Source: Rhizobium chutanense
GTDB lineage: Bacteria; Pseudomonadota; Alphaproteobacteria; Rhizobiales; Rhizobiaceae
Assembly: GCF_002531935.1 (NCBI RefSeq)
Contig: NZ_NWSV01000002.1
Coordinates: forward strand, 372,001 to 436,000
DNA: 64,000 bases
Direction: 5' to 3'
The notes below the pieces were generated by a model. It saw only the letters and a list, made by a program, of their open reading frames with translations. It was not told the DNA's origin and did not search any database. How positions within the stretch are numbered: position 1 is the first letter of the stretch; every line of letters begins with the position of its first letter. The translations under genes and the position numbers were made by a program. This document shows positions 50,842-59,822 of this stretch, in pieces.

Positions 50842-51890
50842 CCGCGGTAAGTTTCAAGGATGTCAGCATCATCTTCGGCGATCGGCCGGAGACAGCCCTT
50901 GCCATGGTCGACCAGGGCAAAACGCGCGACGAAATCGGCGCCGCCACAGGCCTGGTGCTCGGCGTCGCCAACGCCTCGCTGACCATCGAGGAAGGAGAGA
51001 TCCTGGTGCTGATGGGCCTTTCCGGCTCAGGCAAGTCGACACTGCTGCGCGCCGTCAACGGGCTCGCCCCCGTGGTGCGCGGCGACGTGTCGGTTTCCAC
51101 GACAACCGGTCCCGTCAATCCCTATAAATGCAATGCCAAGGCGTTGCGGGACCTGCGCACCCACACCGTCTCCATGGTGTTCCAGCAGTTCGCCCTCCTG
51201 CCTTGGCGCACGGTCGCGGAGAATGTCGGCTTCGGGCTAGAGCTCGCCGGCATGTCGGAGGCCGAGCGCAAGGTCCGCGTCGGCGAGCAGCTCGAACTCG
51301 TCAACCTGACGAAATGGGCGGATCGCAAGGTCAACGAACTCTCCGGCGGCATGCAGCAACGCGTCGGGCTTGCCCGCGCCTTTGCCACCGGCGCCCCGAT
51401 TCTGCTCATGGACGAGCCTTTCTCGGCGCTCGACCCATTGATCCGCACCCGCCTGCAGGACGAACTCCTTGAATTCCAGAGGCGGCTGAAGAAGACCATC
51501 CTCTTCGTCAGCCACGATCTCGACGAGGCCTTCCGCATCGGCAACCGCATTGCCATCATGGAGGGCGGCCGCATCATCCAGTGCGGGACGCCGCACGACA
51601 TCGTCAAGAACCCCGCCGACCAGTATGTCGCGGATTTCGTGCAGCATCTCAATCCGATCAACATGCTGACGGCGGCCGACGTGATGCAGCCCGGCCTCGG
51701 CCAGACCGCCGCGGGCATCAGCGTCAGCGCCACGGCCCGCGCCGCCACCCCGCTCGTCGATGTCCTCGACGTACTCGCCCGCCAGCCGGGCAGCATCGGC
51801 ATCGTCGAAAACGGCGCGGTCATCGGCACCATCACCGCCCAGGATATTGTCGCCGGTCTCACCCGCCATCGCCGCAAGGAGGACGCTTGA
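50838..51890 (+). CDS. choV: Choline ABC transporter, ATP-binding protein
   Basis: 350 residues. Walker A GLSGSGKSTLLRAVNGL, Q-loop MVFQQFALLPWRTV, signature LSGGMQQRVGLARAFA, Walker B ILLMDEPFSALDPLIR, H-loop FVSHDLDEAFRIG. The C-terminal 80 residues look like a CBS pair remnant (SIGIVENGAVIGTITAQDIV), common in glycine-betaine/choline ATPases. It starts by ATGA overlap with choW. Confidence 0.94.
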   Translation: MTAVSFKDVSIIFGDRPETALAMVDQGKTRDEIGAATGLVLGVANASLTIEEGEILVLMGLSGSGKSTLLRAVNGLAPVVRGDVSVSTTTGPVNPYKCNAKALRDLRTHTVSMVFQQFALLPWRTVAENVGFGLELAGMSEAERKVRVGEQLELVNLTKWADRKVNELSGGMQQRVGLARAFATGAPILLMDEPFSALDPLIRTRLQDELLEFQRRLKKTILFVSHDLDEAFRIGNRIAIMEGGRIIQCGTPHDIVKNPADQYVADFVQHLNPINMLTAADVMQPGLGQTAAGISVSATARAATPLVDVLDVLARQPGSIGIVENGAVIGTITAQDIVAGLTRHRRKEDA

Positions 51891-51898
51891 TGTTTTCG

Positions 51899-51921
51899 AT
51901 CCGCTTTGCCACAAAGCGGAT
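51899..51921 (+). promoter_or_regulatory. Start-site hairpin of hugZ
   Basis: ATCCGCTTT (51899-51907) pairs perfectly with AAAGCGGAT (51913-51921), and the hugZ ATG begins at 51922. The 3' arm carries AGCGGA, the only Shine-Dalgarno-like sequence, so folding would hide it. No U-run follows. Confidence 0.6.
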
Positions 51922-52671
51922 ATGAAGGAACAGCCCTCGCCCATACGTGAAACCGACGACGAGGCCCGCAGACTCGCCCGCGTGCTGCTGCGCTCTGCGC
52001 GGCACGCGGCGCTTGCCGTTCTCGACCCCGAGACCGGCTTTCCCTTAGCCAGCCGCGTGCTCGTCGCCACCGATATTGACGGCACTCCCATCATTCTCGT
52101 TTCGAAGCTGTCAGCCCATACGAGAGCGCTCGCCAGGGACGCGCGCGCCTCGCTGCTCACCGGCGAGCCCGGCAAGGGCGATCCTCTCGCCTACCCCCGT
52201 CTGACGACCCAATGCCTGGCGGAACCGGTCGAGCGCGGCCACGCATTCTACGAGCGCATCCGCACGCGTTTTCTCGCTCGCCATACCAAGGCGAAGCTTT
52301 ATATCGATTTTCCTGATTTCCTCTTCTTCCGTCTCAAACCGGAATTGGCCAGCCTCAATGGCGGCTTCGGCCGCGCCTACCAACTCGGTGGGAACGATCT
52401 CGTCATCCAATCCGCCGCGAATGAGGAAATCGCCGCCGGAGCAGCGGAAGCAGTGCGAGATTTAGTAGAACGCCACCCTGACGTGGCCGAGACGCTCGCT
52501 AGAAGGTTAAACGCGCCGAAATCGGCTTCCTGGCGCATTTGTGGTATCGATTCCTCAGGTTTCGACCTCATTTCCGGCGATTTTCTGTTGCGATATGAAT
52601 TCGAAACCCTCGCTGAGGAGGCCGATCACATTTGTTCAAACATATCTAAAATAGCATACTCGATACCTTAA
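51922..52671 (+). CDS. hugZ: HugZ-family heme/FMN-fold protein
   Basis: 249 residues. The N-terminal split-barrel of the pyridoxamine-phosphate-oxidase type is seen (HAALAVLDPETGFPLASRVL, SKLSAHTRALARDARASLLT, DPLAYPRLTTQC), then FRLKPELASLNGGFGRAYQL, and a C-terminal DUF2470 region (WRICGIDSSGFDLISGDFLL). HugZ proteins bind or degrade heme for iron release. The gene is 31 nt downstream of choV but functionally unrelated. Confidence 0.82.
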   Translation: MKEQPSPIRETDDEARRLARVLLRSARHAALAVLDPETGFPLASRVLVATDIDGTPIILVSKLSAHTRALARDARASLLTGEPGKGDPLAYPRLTTQCLAEPVERGHAFYERIRTRFLARHTKAKLYIDFPDFLFFRLKPELASLNGGFGRAYQLGGNDLVIQSAANEEIAAGAAEAVRDLVERHPDVAETLARRLNAPKSASWRICGIDSSGFDLISGDFLLRYEFETLAEEADHICSNISKIAYSIP

Positions 52672-52672
52672 A

Positions 52673-52688
52673 TTTAGGTATATACAAT
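52673..52688 (+). promoter_or_regulatory. NolR-box-like sequence, distal
   Basis: TTTAGGTATATACAAT fits the NolR consensus (A/T)TTAG-N9-A(T/A). It lies 99 nt upstream of the nolR start. Confidence 0.5.
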
Positions 52689-52709
52689 CTTCGACCCTAG
52701 TTGCTAGTT

Positions 52710-52725
52710 TTTAGGCGTGGGTGAA
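52710..52725 (+). promoter_or_regulatory. NolR-box-like sequence, proximal
   Basis: TTTAGGCGTGGGTGAA fits (A/T)TTAG-N9-A(T/A) as well. With the distal copy, 37 bp apart start to start, it suggests autoregulation of nolR. Confidence 0.5.
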
Positions 52726-52786
52726 AATCGCGGCAAGGGGCCTATGCCAACACACGTGATGTACGTTTCGCATTAGGAAGATAAAT

Positions 52787-53104
52787 ATGGAAACCACTGA
52801 TTTGGCCGAGCACACGAATGTGGCGGCAGCGTTATTGTCGGCCATGGCCAACCCCAAGAGATTGCTGATCCTGTGTAGCCTCGTGAAGGGCGAAGTGGCC
52901 GTCGGCGCGCTTGCAACGCAGGTCGGCCTCAGCCAGTCGGCTCTCTCTCAGCATCTATCGAAGCTACGCGCTCAAAAGCTGGTCAAGACCCGCCGAGACG
53001 CGCAAACCATCTATTATTCGAGCACCTCCGAATCGGTGATGAAGATCCTGGCGACGCTCGAAGACATCTACCTCGTGCAGAGCAGGAACAGATCCGCGGC
53101 ATGA
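52787..53104 (+). CDS. nolR: NolR-type ArsR-family regulator
   Basis: 105 residues with one winged helix-turn-helix: AALLSAMANPKRLLILCSLV, then VGALATQVGLSQSALSQHLS and KLRAQKLVKTRRDAQTIYYS. This run is what I know from rhizobial NolR, the repressor of nodulation genes and of its own gene. No metal-binding Cys cluster is present, so it is not a metal-sensing ArsR. Two candidate operators precede it. The gene is flanked by a terminator, as a single-gene unit. Confidence 0.82.
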   Translation: METTDLAEHTNVAAALLSAMANPKRLLILCSLVKGEVAVGALATQVGLSQSALSQHLSKLRAQKLVKTRRDAQTIYYSSTSESVMKILATLEDIYLVQSRNRSAA

Positions 53105-53196
53105 TGATAGCGCTGACATGAATGTCGGCACGATGCCGTGGCGTAAGGGAATGTTCCCGGAGGCACGGCAACGATATTTCAGCACCTGAACCTTTC

Positions 53197-53240
53197 GTAC
53201 GACCGGCAAATTCACATTTGCCGGTCGTACCTTTATTTTG
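53197..53240 (+). terminator. Terminator of nolR
   Basis: A perfect 15-bp stem (53197-53211 with 53216-53230, loop TCAC) is followed by CTTTATTTTG. It stands 92 nt past the nolR stop, in the 310-bp gap before the aminotransferase; no other gene is seen in that gap. Confidence 0.9.
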
Positions 53241-53414
53241 ACGTCCCCTCACCCGTTATTGGCGCGGCGAACCGAAGCAATTTGAGCCTCCTGCGGGAAG
53301 CAAGCTTCGGGACTTTTCCCGTTGACGCCTTGGGAAGCCCTGATAATTTGACCGGACAGTCAAAATATGGGCGTGAAGCCCCGGAAACGGGCCGTCAGCG
53401 GCCAGGAGAACAGC

Positions 53415-54740
53415 ATGTCCAATCGCCTCAATGCACCGAACGATCTTCGCGCCTTCTGGATGCCGTTTACGGCAAACCGCCAGTTCAAGAAGGAGCCGCG
53501 TTTGTTCGTCGGCGCCAAGGACATGTATTACACGACGCATGACGGCCGCCAGGTGCTGGACGGCACGGCGGGCCTCTGGTGCGTCAATGCCGGCCACTGC
53601 CGCCCGAAGATCACCGAGGCGATCCGCCAGCAGGCCGGTGAACTCGACTACGCGCCGGCCTTCCAGCTTGGCCATCCCAAGGCCTTTGAGCTGGCCAACC
53701 GCCTGGTCGATATTGCGCCGGAAGGCCTGGATCACGTTCTCTACACCAATTCCGGATCCGAATCCGTCGAGACCGCACTCAAGGTGGCGCTTGCCTATCA
53801 CCGCGTGAAAGGCAATGGCGCACGCTTCCGCCTGATCGGCCGCGAACGCGGCTATCACGGCGTCAATTTCGGCGGCATCTCCGTCGGCGGCATCGTCACC
53901 AACCGCAAGATGTTCGGCACGCTTTTGACCGGCGTCGACCACATGCCGCACACCCACCAGCCCGGCAAGAACAACTTCACGCGCGGCGAGCCCGAGCATG
54001 GTGGCGATATCGCCACCGAATTGGAGCGGATCGTCACCCTGCATGACGCCTCCACCGTCGCCGCCGTCATCGTCGAGCCAGTGGCCGGCTCCACCGGCGT
54101 GCTGATCCCGCCGAAAGGCTACCTGCAGAAGCTGCGCGAAATCTGCACCAAGCACGGCATCCTTCTGATCTTCGACGAGGTCATCACCGGCTTCGGCCGC
54201 CTCGGCGCCCCCTTTGCCGCGCAATATTACGACGTCAAGCCCGACATGATCACCGCCGCCAAAGGCCTGACCAACGGCGTCATTCCGATGGGCGCCGTCT
54301 TCGTCACCTCCGAGATCCATGATGCCTTCATGAACGGCCCGGAGCACATGATCGAGTTCTTCCACGGCTATACCTATTCCGGCAATCCGATTGCCTCCGC
54401 TGCCGCGCTTGCCACGCTCGACACCTACAAGGAAGAAGGGCTGCTGACACGCGCTGCCGAGCTTTCGGACTACTGGGCCGACGCGCTGCATTCGTTGAAA
54501 GACTGCCCCAATGTCATCGACATCAGGAATACCGGCCTGATCGGCGCGATCGAACTCGATCCGATCGCCGGCGAACCCACAAAGCGCGCCTTCACCGCTT
54601 TCCTGAAAGCCTATGAAAGCGGCCTGCTGATCCGCACCACCGGCGATATCATCGCACTCTCCCCGCCGCTGATCATCGAGAAGCACCACATCGACGAGCT
54701 GTTCGGCAAGCTGCGGACCATCCTGCAGAACAACATCTGA
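53415..54740 (+). CDS. Omega-amino acid--pyruvate aminotransferase (class III)
   Basis: 441 residues, AGGAG before ATG 53415. Fold-type I PLP enzyme: YTNSGSESVETALKVALAYH, RGYHGVNFGGISVGGI, DEVITGFGRLG with the Asp to the pyridine N, and the PLP Lys in DMITAAKGLTNGVIPMGAVF. FWMPFTANRQFK at the N-terminus and DGTAGLWCVNAGH match beta-alanine/omega-aminoacid:pyruvate transaminases. The preferred amine donor cannot be told. Confidence 0.9.
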   Translation: MSNRLNAPNDLRAFWMPFTANRQFKKEPRLFVGAKDMYYTTHDGRQVLDGTAGLWCVNAGHCRPKITEAIRQQAGELDYAPAFQLGHPKAFELANRLVDIAPEGLDHVLYTNSGSESVETALKVALAYHRVKGNGARFRLIGRERGYHGVNFGGISVGGIVTNRKMFGTLLTGVDHMPHTHQPGKNNFTRGEPEHGGDIATELERIVTLHDASTVAAVIVEPVAGSTGVLIPPKGYLQKLREICTKHGILLIFDEVITGFGRLGAPFAAQYYDVKPDMITAAKGLTNGVIPMGAVFVTSEIHDAFMNGPEHMIEFFHGYTYSGNPIASAAALATLDTYKEEGLLTRAAELSDYWADALHSLKDCPNVIDIRNTGLIGAIELDPIAGEPTKRAFTAFLKAYESGLLIRTTGDIIALSPPLIIEKHHIDELFGKLRTILQNNI

Positions 54741-54767
54741 AGTTCGCGCTGAAAGCTCGATACAACA

Positions 54768-54805
54768 GCCCGCGGGGACTTCGTCCTTGCGGGCTTTCGC
54801 TTTCC
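54768..54805 (+). terminator. Terminator after the aminotransferase
   Basis: AGCCCGCGGGGAC (54768-54780) pairs with GTCCTTGCGGGCT (54784-54796, two mismatches), then TTCGCTTTCC. The tail is close to the end of the convergent HD-GYP gene. Confidence 0.75.
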
Positions 54806-54821
54806 GAGAATGAAGAAAAAT

Positions 54822-55736
54822 TCAGGTCACCGAGGCGATGGAAAGGCACAGGGCAAATTTCTTCAGGAGCCGGCGATCGAAGTGCCCTTCAACGCCCATC
54901 ATCCATTTCAACGCATCGCTGGCACTCCATGGCGCCTTGTAAGGCCGCACCGAGGTCACGGCGTCATAAACATCGCAGATCGTCGCTATACGCGCATGCA
55001 AGCTGATCGCGCTGCCGGACAGCCCACGCGGATAACCCCTGCCGTCGGTGCGTTCGTGGTGATTGAGGCAGACGTCGAGAACAATGTCAGACAGGCCCTC
55101 CTGCCGCAACAGGATCGCGTGTCCTTGCTCCGGGTGCTTCCGCATCAAGCTCATCTCATCCTCTTCCAGGCGCCCTTCCTTGGTAAGTATCTCCAGCGGG
55201 ATTTCGAGTTTGCCCACATCATGCAGCAACCCGGCGGTACCGAGCATCTGAACCGTAGCCTCATCAAGTGCGAGATGACGGCTGAAAAGGATCATCAGCG
55301 CGCTCACCGAAATCGAATGCAGGAACGTCACTTCGTCTTTTGATTTCAGACGCGTCACGCTCAGGAAAACGGAAGGGTTCTCATCCATCGACTTGGAGAC
55401 GGAAGAAATCACCGGCGCCACTTGCTCGAAGGTGATTCCCTCGCCGTTTTTCACCCGGCCGAAAACCTCCTCGAGCATCTGCACGGATTTCTGGACGGTT
55501 TCCCGCGCCGCCTTGCTATCGATCTCGATGTCACGACCCGGCAGGCCATTGGTATCGAGGCCCTTGCTGGTGTTGATGACGACGATGGCCGTGCCGCACT
55601 TCCGAATTTTTGCGGCGTCGAGCTCACGACGAATGGAAAATCTGCGCTTCGACAAAAGCGGATCCTGCCACGGGCCCTCGATAGCCTCCACAAACATTCC
55701 GATACGCACCTGGCTGGCGTCGATACGCTTGAGCAT
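54822..55736 (-). CDS. HD-GYP domain protein, short C-terminus
   Basis: 304 residues. N-terminal DUF3391 (MLKRIDASQVRIGMFVEAIE, WQDPLLSKRRFSI) then HD-GYP: LHSISVSALM, GLLHDVGKLEIPLEILT with the HD pair, KHPEQGHAIL, NHHERTDGRGYPRGLSG with the HHExxDGxGYP motif, and ICDVYDAVTSVRPYK. All residues for c-di-GMP hydrolysis appear present. The protein ends at about FDRRLLKKFALCLSI, where relatives with DUF3391 usually continue for some 70-90 residues, so it looks C-terminally shortened. Confidence 0.88.
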   Translation of the reverse strand: MLKRIDASQVRIGMFVEAIEGPWQDPLLSKRRFSIRRELDAAKIRKCGTAIVVINTSKGLDTNGLPGRDIEIDSKAARETVQKSVQMLEEVFGRVKNGEGITFEQVAPVISSVSKSMDENPSVFLSVTRLKSKDEVTFLHSISVSALMILFSRHLALDEATVQMLGTAGLLHDVGKLEIPLEILTKEGRLEEDEMSLMRKHPEQGHAILLRQEGLSDIVLDVCLNHHERTDGRGYPRGLSGSAISLHARIATICDVYDAVTSVRPYKAPWSASDALKWMMGVEGHFDRRLLKKFALCLSIASVT

Positions 55737-56195
55737 TCAGATCTCTAGTCCCGATACGTCTTTGTAATTCGTGTAGCTTTCGTTTGCAGCGCAGCACCAT
55801 TTGCGTGTTGCATGCTTCTACTACAATCCACCGAATTAACGGTTAATGCGAGACATAAAGAAGCCGAACGAATTCGGTGTTTCCTTCTCGATGAGAGCTT
55901 GCGCTTGGCGGCTCGGCCTCAAAAGTCGACAAACCACGACGAAGACAACCATTTCGATCGAGTTTTCGGCCGAATCGACCCGATTTCTCTTCCATTTTGT
56001 TATGATCTTGCGAAATCCCGTCAAAATTCCTAGAAATCCTTCATGAGCCTCCCCGAGTCAAACATGGCCGGCAGGTTCGCTGATCGCGCCCTTGTCGATC
56101 GTCCTTGGCACAGCCCGAAGGGCTGTGGAATGATCGGAAAAAGCCGGCGCGGCACCTCATCGCGGGTCGAAGGACCCCACCCAAGGAGACAGACT
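55737..56195. other. Long divergent intergenic region with a 5' UTR hairpin
   Basis: These 459 bp separate the HD-GYP gene and the binding-protein gene. A perfect 8-bp hairpin, CACAGCCC (56109-56116) with GGGCTGTG (56120-56127), lies about 70 nt before the latter's start. A 66-codon frame (55846-56046) has no ribosome site or known content and is not called. Confidence 0.5.
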
Positions 56196-57299
56196 ATGAC
56201 CCTCAAGACATTGACGGCGACCCTGGTCGCGTCGCTGGCCTTTGCGCCGCTCGCCCATGCCGATATCACCATCGGCCTGATCGCGCCGCTGACCGGCCCC
56301 GTCGCCGCTTATGGCGACCAGGTGAAGAACGGCGCGCAGACCGCCGTCGACGAGATCAACAAGAAGGGCGGGATTCTCGGCGAGAAGGTCGTCCTCGAAT
56401 TGGCCGACGATGCCGGCGAGCCGAAGCAGGGCGTTTCCGCCGCCAACAAGGTCGTCGGCGACGGCATTCGCTTCGTCGTCGGCCCGGTCACCTCGGGCGT
56501 CGCCATTCCGGTTTCGGACGTACTGGCTGAAAACGGCGTGCTGATGGTCACCCCGACCGCGACGGCGCCTGACCTCACCAAGCGCGGCCTCACCAACGTG
56601 CTGCGCACCTGCGGCCGCGACGACCAGCAGGCCGAAGTCGCCGCCAAATACGTGCTGAAGAATTTCAAGGACAAGCGCGTCGCCATCGTCAATGACAAGG
56701 GCGCTTACGGCAAGGGCCTCGCCGATGCCTTCAAGGCGACGCTGAATGCCGGCGGCATCACCGAAGTCGTCAATGACGCGATCACCCCCGGCGACAAGGA
56801 TTTCAGCGCGCTCACCACCCGCATCAAGTCCGAAAAGGTCGACATCGTCTATTTCGGCGGCTACCACCCGGAAGGCGGCCTGCTCGCCCGGCAACTGCAT
56901 GACCTCGCCGCCAACGCGACGATCATCGGCGGCGACGGCCTCTCCAACACCGAGTTCTGGGCGATCGGCACGGATGCTGCGGCCGGCACCATCTTCACCA
57001 ACGCCTCGGACGCCACCAAGAACCCGGATTCCAAAGCTGCCGCCGAGGCGCTCGCCGCCAAGAACATCCCGGCCGAAGCCTTCACGCTTAACGCCTATGC
57101 CGCCGTCGAAGTGCTGAAAGCCGGCATCGAGAAGGCCGGCAGCGCCGAGGACGCGGAAGCCGTCGCGGCTGCGCTGAAAGACGGCAAGGAAATCCCGACC
57201 GCCATCGGCAAAGTCACCTACGGCGAAACCGGCGACCTCACTTCGCAGAGCTTCTCGCTCTACAAGTGGGAAGGCGGCAAGATCGTCACTGCGGAATAA
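56196..57299 (+). CDS. Branched-chain amino-acid-type ABC substrate-binding protein (LivJ-like)
   Basis: 367 residues with signal peptide ([17 protein letters not shown]). Periplasmic binding fold type I of the Leu/Ile/Val family: [60 protein letters not shown] central part, and [27 protein letters not shown] precedes the ATG. No livHMGF permease or ATPase genes are in the window, so it is an orphan binding protein, with a terminator right after. Confidence 0.92.
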   Translation: MTLKTLTATLVASLAFAPLAHADITIGLIAPLTGPVAAYGDQVKNGAQTAVDEINKKGGILGEKVVLELADDAGEPKQGVSAANKVVGDGIRFVVGPVTSGVAIPVSDVLAENGVLMVTPTATAPDLTKRGLTNVLRTCGRDDQQAEVAAKYVLKNFKDKRVAIVNDKGAYGKGLADAFKATLNAGGITEVVNDAITPGDKDFSALTTRIKSEKVDIVYFGGYHPEGGLLARQLHDLAANATIIGGDGLSNTEFWAIGTDAAAGTIFTNASDATKNPDSKAAAEALAAKNIPAEAFTLNAYAAVEVLKAGIEKAGSAEDAEAVAAALKDGKEIPTAIGKVTYGETGDLTSQSFSLYKWEGGKIVTAE

Positions 57300-57319
57300 G
57301 TCGAAATAGAGAGACTGCG

Positions 57320-57350
57320 ACCGGGCGCCAAAAGGCGCCCGGTTTCGTTT
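57320..57350 (+). terminator. Terminator of the LivJ-like gene
   Basis: ACCGGGCGCC (57320-57329) pairs with GGCGCCCGGT (57334-57343), loop AAAA, followed by TTCGTTT. It starts 20 nt past the stop. Confidence 0.9.
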
Positions 57351-57415
57351 GTGGCATCGCATGTCGCCGCAGATCGGTTATAAGTTCCAGAATCGGTTGC
57401 AATGTGAGCGGTGCC

Positions 57416-59113
57416 ATGACCAACAGACTCGAACGTCTCATCGATCAAGGCGTGGGCCGCGTGCCTGCCGATATCGTGCTGAAAGGCGGCAGTTTCTTCG
57501 ATCTCGTCACCGGCGACGTCGTCCGCTCCGACATCGCCATCGGCGCCGACCGCATCGTCGGCACGTCGGGCGACTATGCGGGCGAAATCGAGATCGACAT
57601 CTCGGGGAAAATAGTCGTTCCGGGCTTCATCGACACACATCTGCACATCGAATCCTCGCTAGTCACACCGCACGAATTCGACCGCTGCGTTCTCCCTTAT
57701 GGCGTCACCACCGCGATCTGCGATCCGCATGAGATCGCCAATGTGCTCGGAGCCGCCGGCATCGAATTCTTTCTCGAATCCGCGCTGGAGACGATCATGG
57801 ACATCCGCGTCCAGCTCTCCTCCTGCGTGCCGGCGACGCATCTCGAGACATCAGGCGCCGACCTGCCGATCGAGAGCCTCCTGCCCTTCCGCCATCATCC
57901 GAAGGTCATCGGCCTTGCCGAATTCATGAATTTCCCCGGCGTGATCCACAAGGATCCCGTCTGCATGGCGAAGCTCGACGCCTTCCAAGGCGGCCATATC
58001 GACGGTCACGCGCCGCTTCTGTGCGGTAAAGATCTCAACGGTTATCTCTCGGCCGGCATCCGTACAGAACACGAATGCACGACCGCAGCCGAAGCACTGG
58101 AAAAGATCCGCAAGGGCATGCATATCCTGGTGCGCGAGGGTTCGGTGTCTAAGGATCTCGCCGCGCTAATCCCGATCATCACCGAGCGGCTTTCTCCCTA
58201 TCTCGCGCTCTGCACCGACGACCGCAATCCGCTCGATATCGCCGAACAGGGCCATCTCGATCATATGATCCGCACGGCGATCGCCAACGGCGTCGAGCCG
58301 CTGGCGATCTACCGCGCCGCGTCGATCTCCGCCGCCCGCGCTTTCGGCCTCAGGGACCGCGGCCTGGTGGCGCCTGGCTGGCGCGCCGATCTCGTGGTTC
58401 TCGACAGCCTGGAAGATTGCCGCGCCGATATGGTCTTCGCCGCCGGCCGCCGCGTCACCGACGCACTCTTTTCCACCCGCAGGCCGGTTGCCCCGATCGG
58501 CCTCGACAGCGTCAAGGCCCGGCCCGTCAACGCCGCCCATTTCGGCGTGCCGGCCAGAGAGGGCGAAACATCCGTCATCGGCGTCATGCCCGGCAAGATC
58601 ATTACCGAGCACCGCCGCTATCGCCTGCCCGCCAAGGGCAACGAGACTTCGGTCGACCTTGCCAACGACATCATCAAGGTTGCCGTCATCGAGCGCCACG
58701 GCAAGAACGGCAACCATGCCAACGGCTTCGTCCAGGGCTTCGGCCTGAAGAAGGGCGCAATCGCCTCCACCGTCGGCCATGACAGCCACAATATCTGCGT
58801 CGTCGGCGTCGACGAGGACGACATGGCGCGCGCCGCTAACCGTCTCGGCGAAATCAACGGCGGCTTCGTCGTGGTGGAGGACGGCAAGGTCACCGGCGAA
58901 ATCGCCCTGCCCATCGCCGGCCTGATGAGCCTCGAGCCTTACGAGAAAGTCCGCGATACCCTGCACCATCTGCGCAAGGCTGCCTTCTCGCTGGGCGCCA
59001 CGCTGGAAGAACCCTTCCTCCAGCTAGCCTTCCTGCCGCTGCCCGTCATTCCGCACCTGAAGATCTCGGACCGCGGCATGGTCGACGTGGACAGGTTCGC
59101 GCTGATCGGGTGA
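57416..59113 (+). CDS. ade: Adenine deaminase
   Basis: 565 residues of the amidohydrolase superfamily, deaminating adenine to hypoxanthine in purine salvage. N-terminal composite domain, then [20 protein letters not shown] with the metal-binding Hx[38 protein letters not shown] and [18 protein letters not shown] with the catalytic Asp. The C-terminal Ade domain has [23 protein letters not shown] 57416 follows GAGCGG. Length and motifs match bacterial Ade. Confidence 0.94.
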   Translation: MTNRLERLIDQGVGRVPADIVLKGGSFFDLVTGDVVRSDIAIGADRIVGTSGDYAGEIEIDISGKIVVPGFIDTHLHIESSLVTPHEFDRCVLPYGVTTAICDPHEIANVLGAAGIEFFLESALETIMDIRVQLSSCVPATHLETSGADLPIESLLPFRHHPKVIGLAEFMNFPGVIHKDPVCMAKLDAFQGGHIDGHAPLLCGKDLNGYLSAGIRTEHECTTAAEALEKIRKGMHILVREGSVSKDLAALIPIITERLSPYLALCTDDRNPLDIAEQGHLDHMIRTAIANGVEPLAIYRAASISAARAFGLRDRGLVAPGWRADLVVLDSLEDCRADMVFAAGRRVTDALFSTRRPVAPIGLDSVKARPVNAAHFGVPAREGETSVIGVMPGKIITEHRRYRLPAKGNETSVDLANDIIKVAVIERHGKNGNHANGFVQGFGLKKGAIASTVGHDSHNICVVGVDEDDMARAANRLGEINGGFVVVEDGKVTGEIALPIAGLMSLEPYEKVRDTLHHLRKAAFSLGATLEEPFLQLAFLPLPVIPHLKISDRGMVDVDRFALIG

Positions 59114-59168
59114 TGCAAGATATCGGAGCTCTCGCTTGTGAGAAGAACTTCAGTGAACGCCAGATGTC

Positions 59169-59459
59169 TCAAACGGCGTGATGGCGCGTCGTGAGTTCAA
59201 GCCCGATGGCCTTCATCACCGCCAGTGTGGTTTCGAGTGTGGGATTTCCATTTTCACTGAGTGCCTTGTAGAGATGCTCGCGCGCAAGGCCGGTTTCCTT
59301 GGCGATCTTGCTCATGCCTTTGGCGCGTGCAACGACACCAAGGGCAGAAGCGATGAACTTAGCGTCTCCGGTCTGCAGGGCCTCGGTAATAAAGGTTTCG
59401 ATAGCCTCGTCGGAATCGAGCAACTCAGCCGGATCGAAGTCGAAAATCTCTTCAGCCAT
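59169..59459 (-). CDS. Antitoxin with helix-turn-helix (HigA-like addiction-module antidote)
   Basis: 96 residues: an acidic N-terminus (EEIFDFDPAELLDSDEAIE) and an HTH part (VVARAKGMSKIAKETGLARE, HLYKALSENGNPTLETTLAV). This is the 'addiction module antidote protein' family that pairs with RelE/HigB-type toxins. It overlaps the upstream toxin gene by 8 bp; toxin-first order is that of higBA. Start ATG 59459 lies inside the toxin gene end. Confidence 0.88.
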   Translation of the reverse strand: MAEEIFDFDPAELLDSDEAIETFITEALQTGDAKFIASALGVVARAKGMSKIAKETGLAREHLYKALSENGNPTLETTLAVMKAIGLELTTRHHAV

Positions 59460-59757
59460 TATCGTCACTCCATTCCATGGCAATTCTCTTTGCCGTCCGT
59501 ATATCGGTTTCCTGCGTACTTTTATCACCGCCGCAGAGAAGCACGATGATCGTTTCTCCCCGCTTCCGATAATAAATCCGATAGCCAGGTCCGTAGTGAA
59601 TACGCAGTTCACTCACCCCCTCGCCGACAGGAGCGGCATCGCCGGCATGCCCGGTTGCAAGACGCTGTAGGCGTAAAGCAATCATTGCCTTGGCCTTTCC
59701 GTCTTTCAACTTTTTGTGCCACTTCTGGAAGGTGGCCGTCTGCTTCAAGATGAACAT
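59452..59757 (-). CDS. RelE/HigB-type toxin
   Basis: 101 residues with the HigB-like addiction-module killer pattern: TATFQKWHKKLKDGKAKAMI, ALRLQRLATGHAGDAAPVGE, VSELRIHYGPGYRIYYRKRG and ETIIVLLCGGDKSTQETDI. These toxins are small mRNA interferases of the RelE fold. It is the first gene of the pair with the antitoxin. Confidence 0.9.
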   Translation of the reverse strand: MFILKQTATFQKWHKKLKDGKAKAMIALRLQRLATGHAGDAAPVGEGVSELRIHYGPGYRIYYRKRGETIIVLLCGGDKSTQETDIRTAKRIAMEWSDDNG

Positions 59758-59822
59758 ATCAGTTGTAATTTAAAAAATACAGAACTGTTTGAAATCCATG
59801 ACCCGCGACGACAGCGTGAATG

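Noticed and set aside
52765..52783. A third NolR-like site, ATTAG just before the nolR start
   Set aside because: The spacing to the A(T/A) half is off by one, so it does not fit the consensus.
55846..56046. A 66-codon frame in the gap before the LivJ-like gene
   Set aside because: No Shine-Dalgarno, no conserved features; composition fits non-coding sequence.
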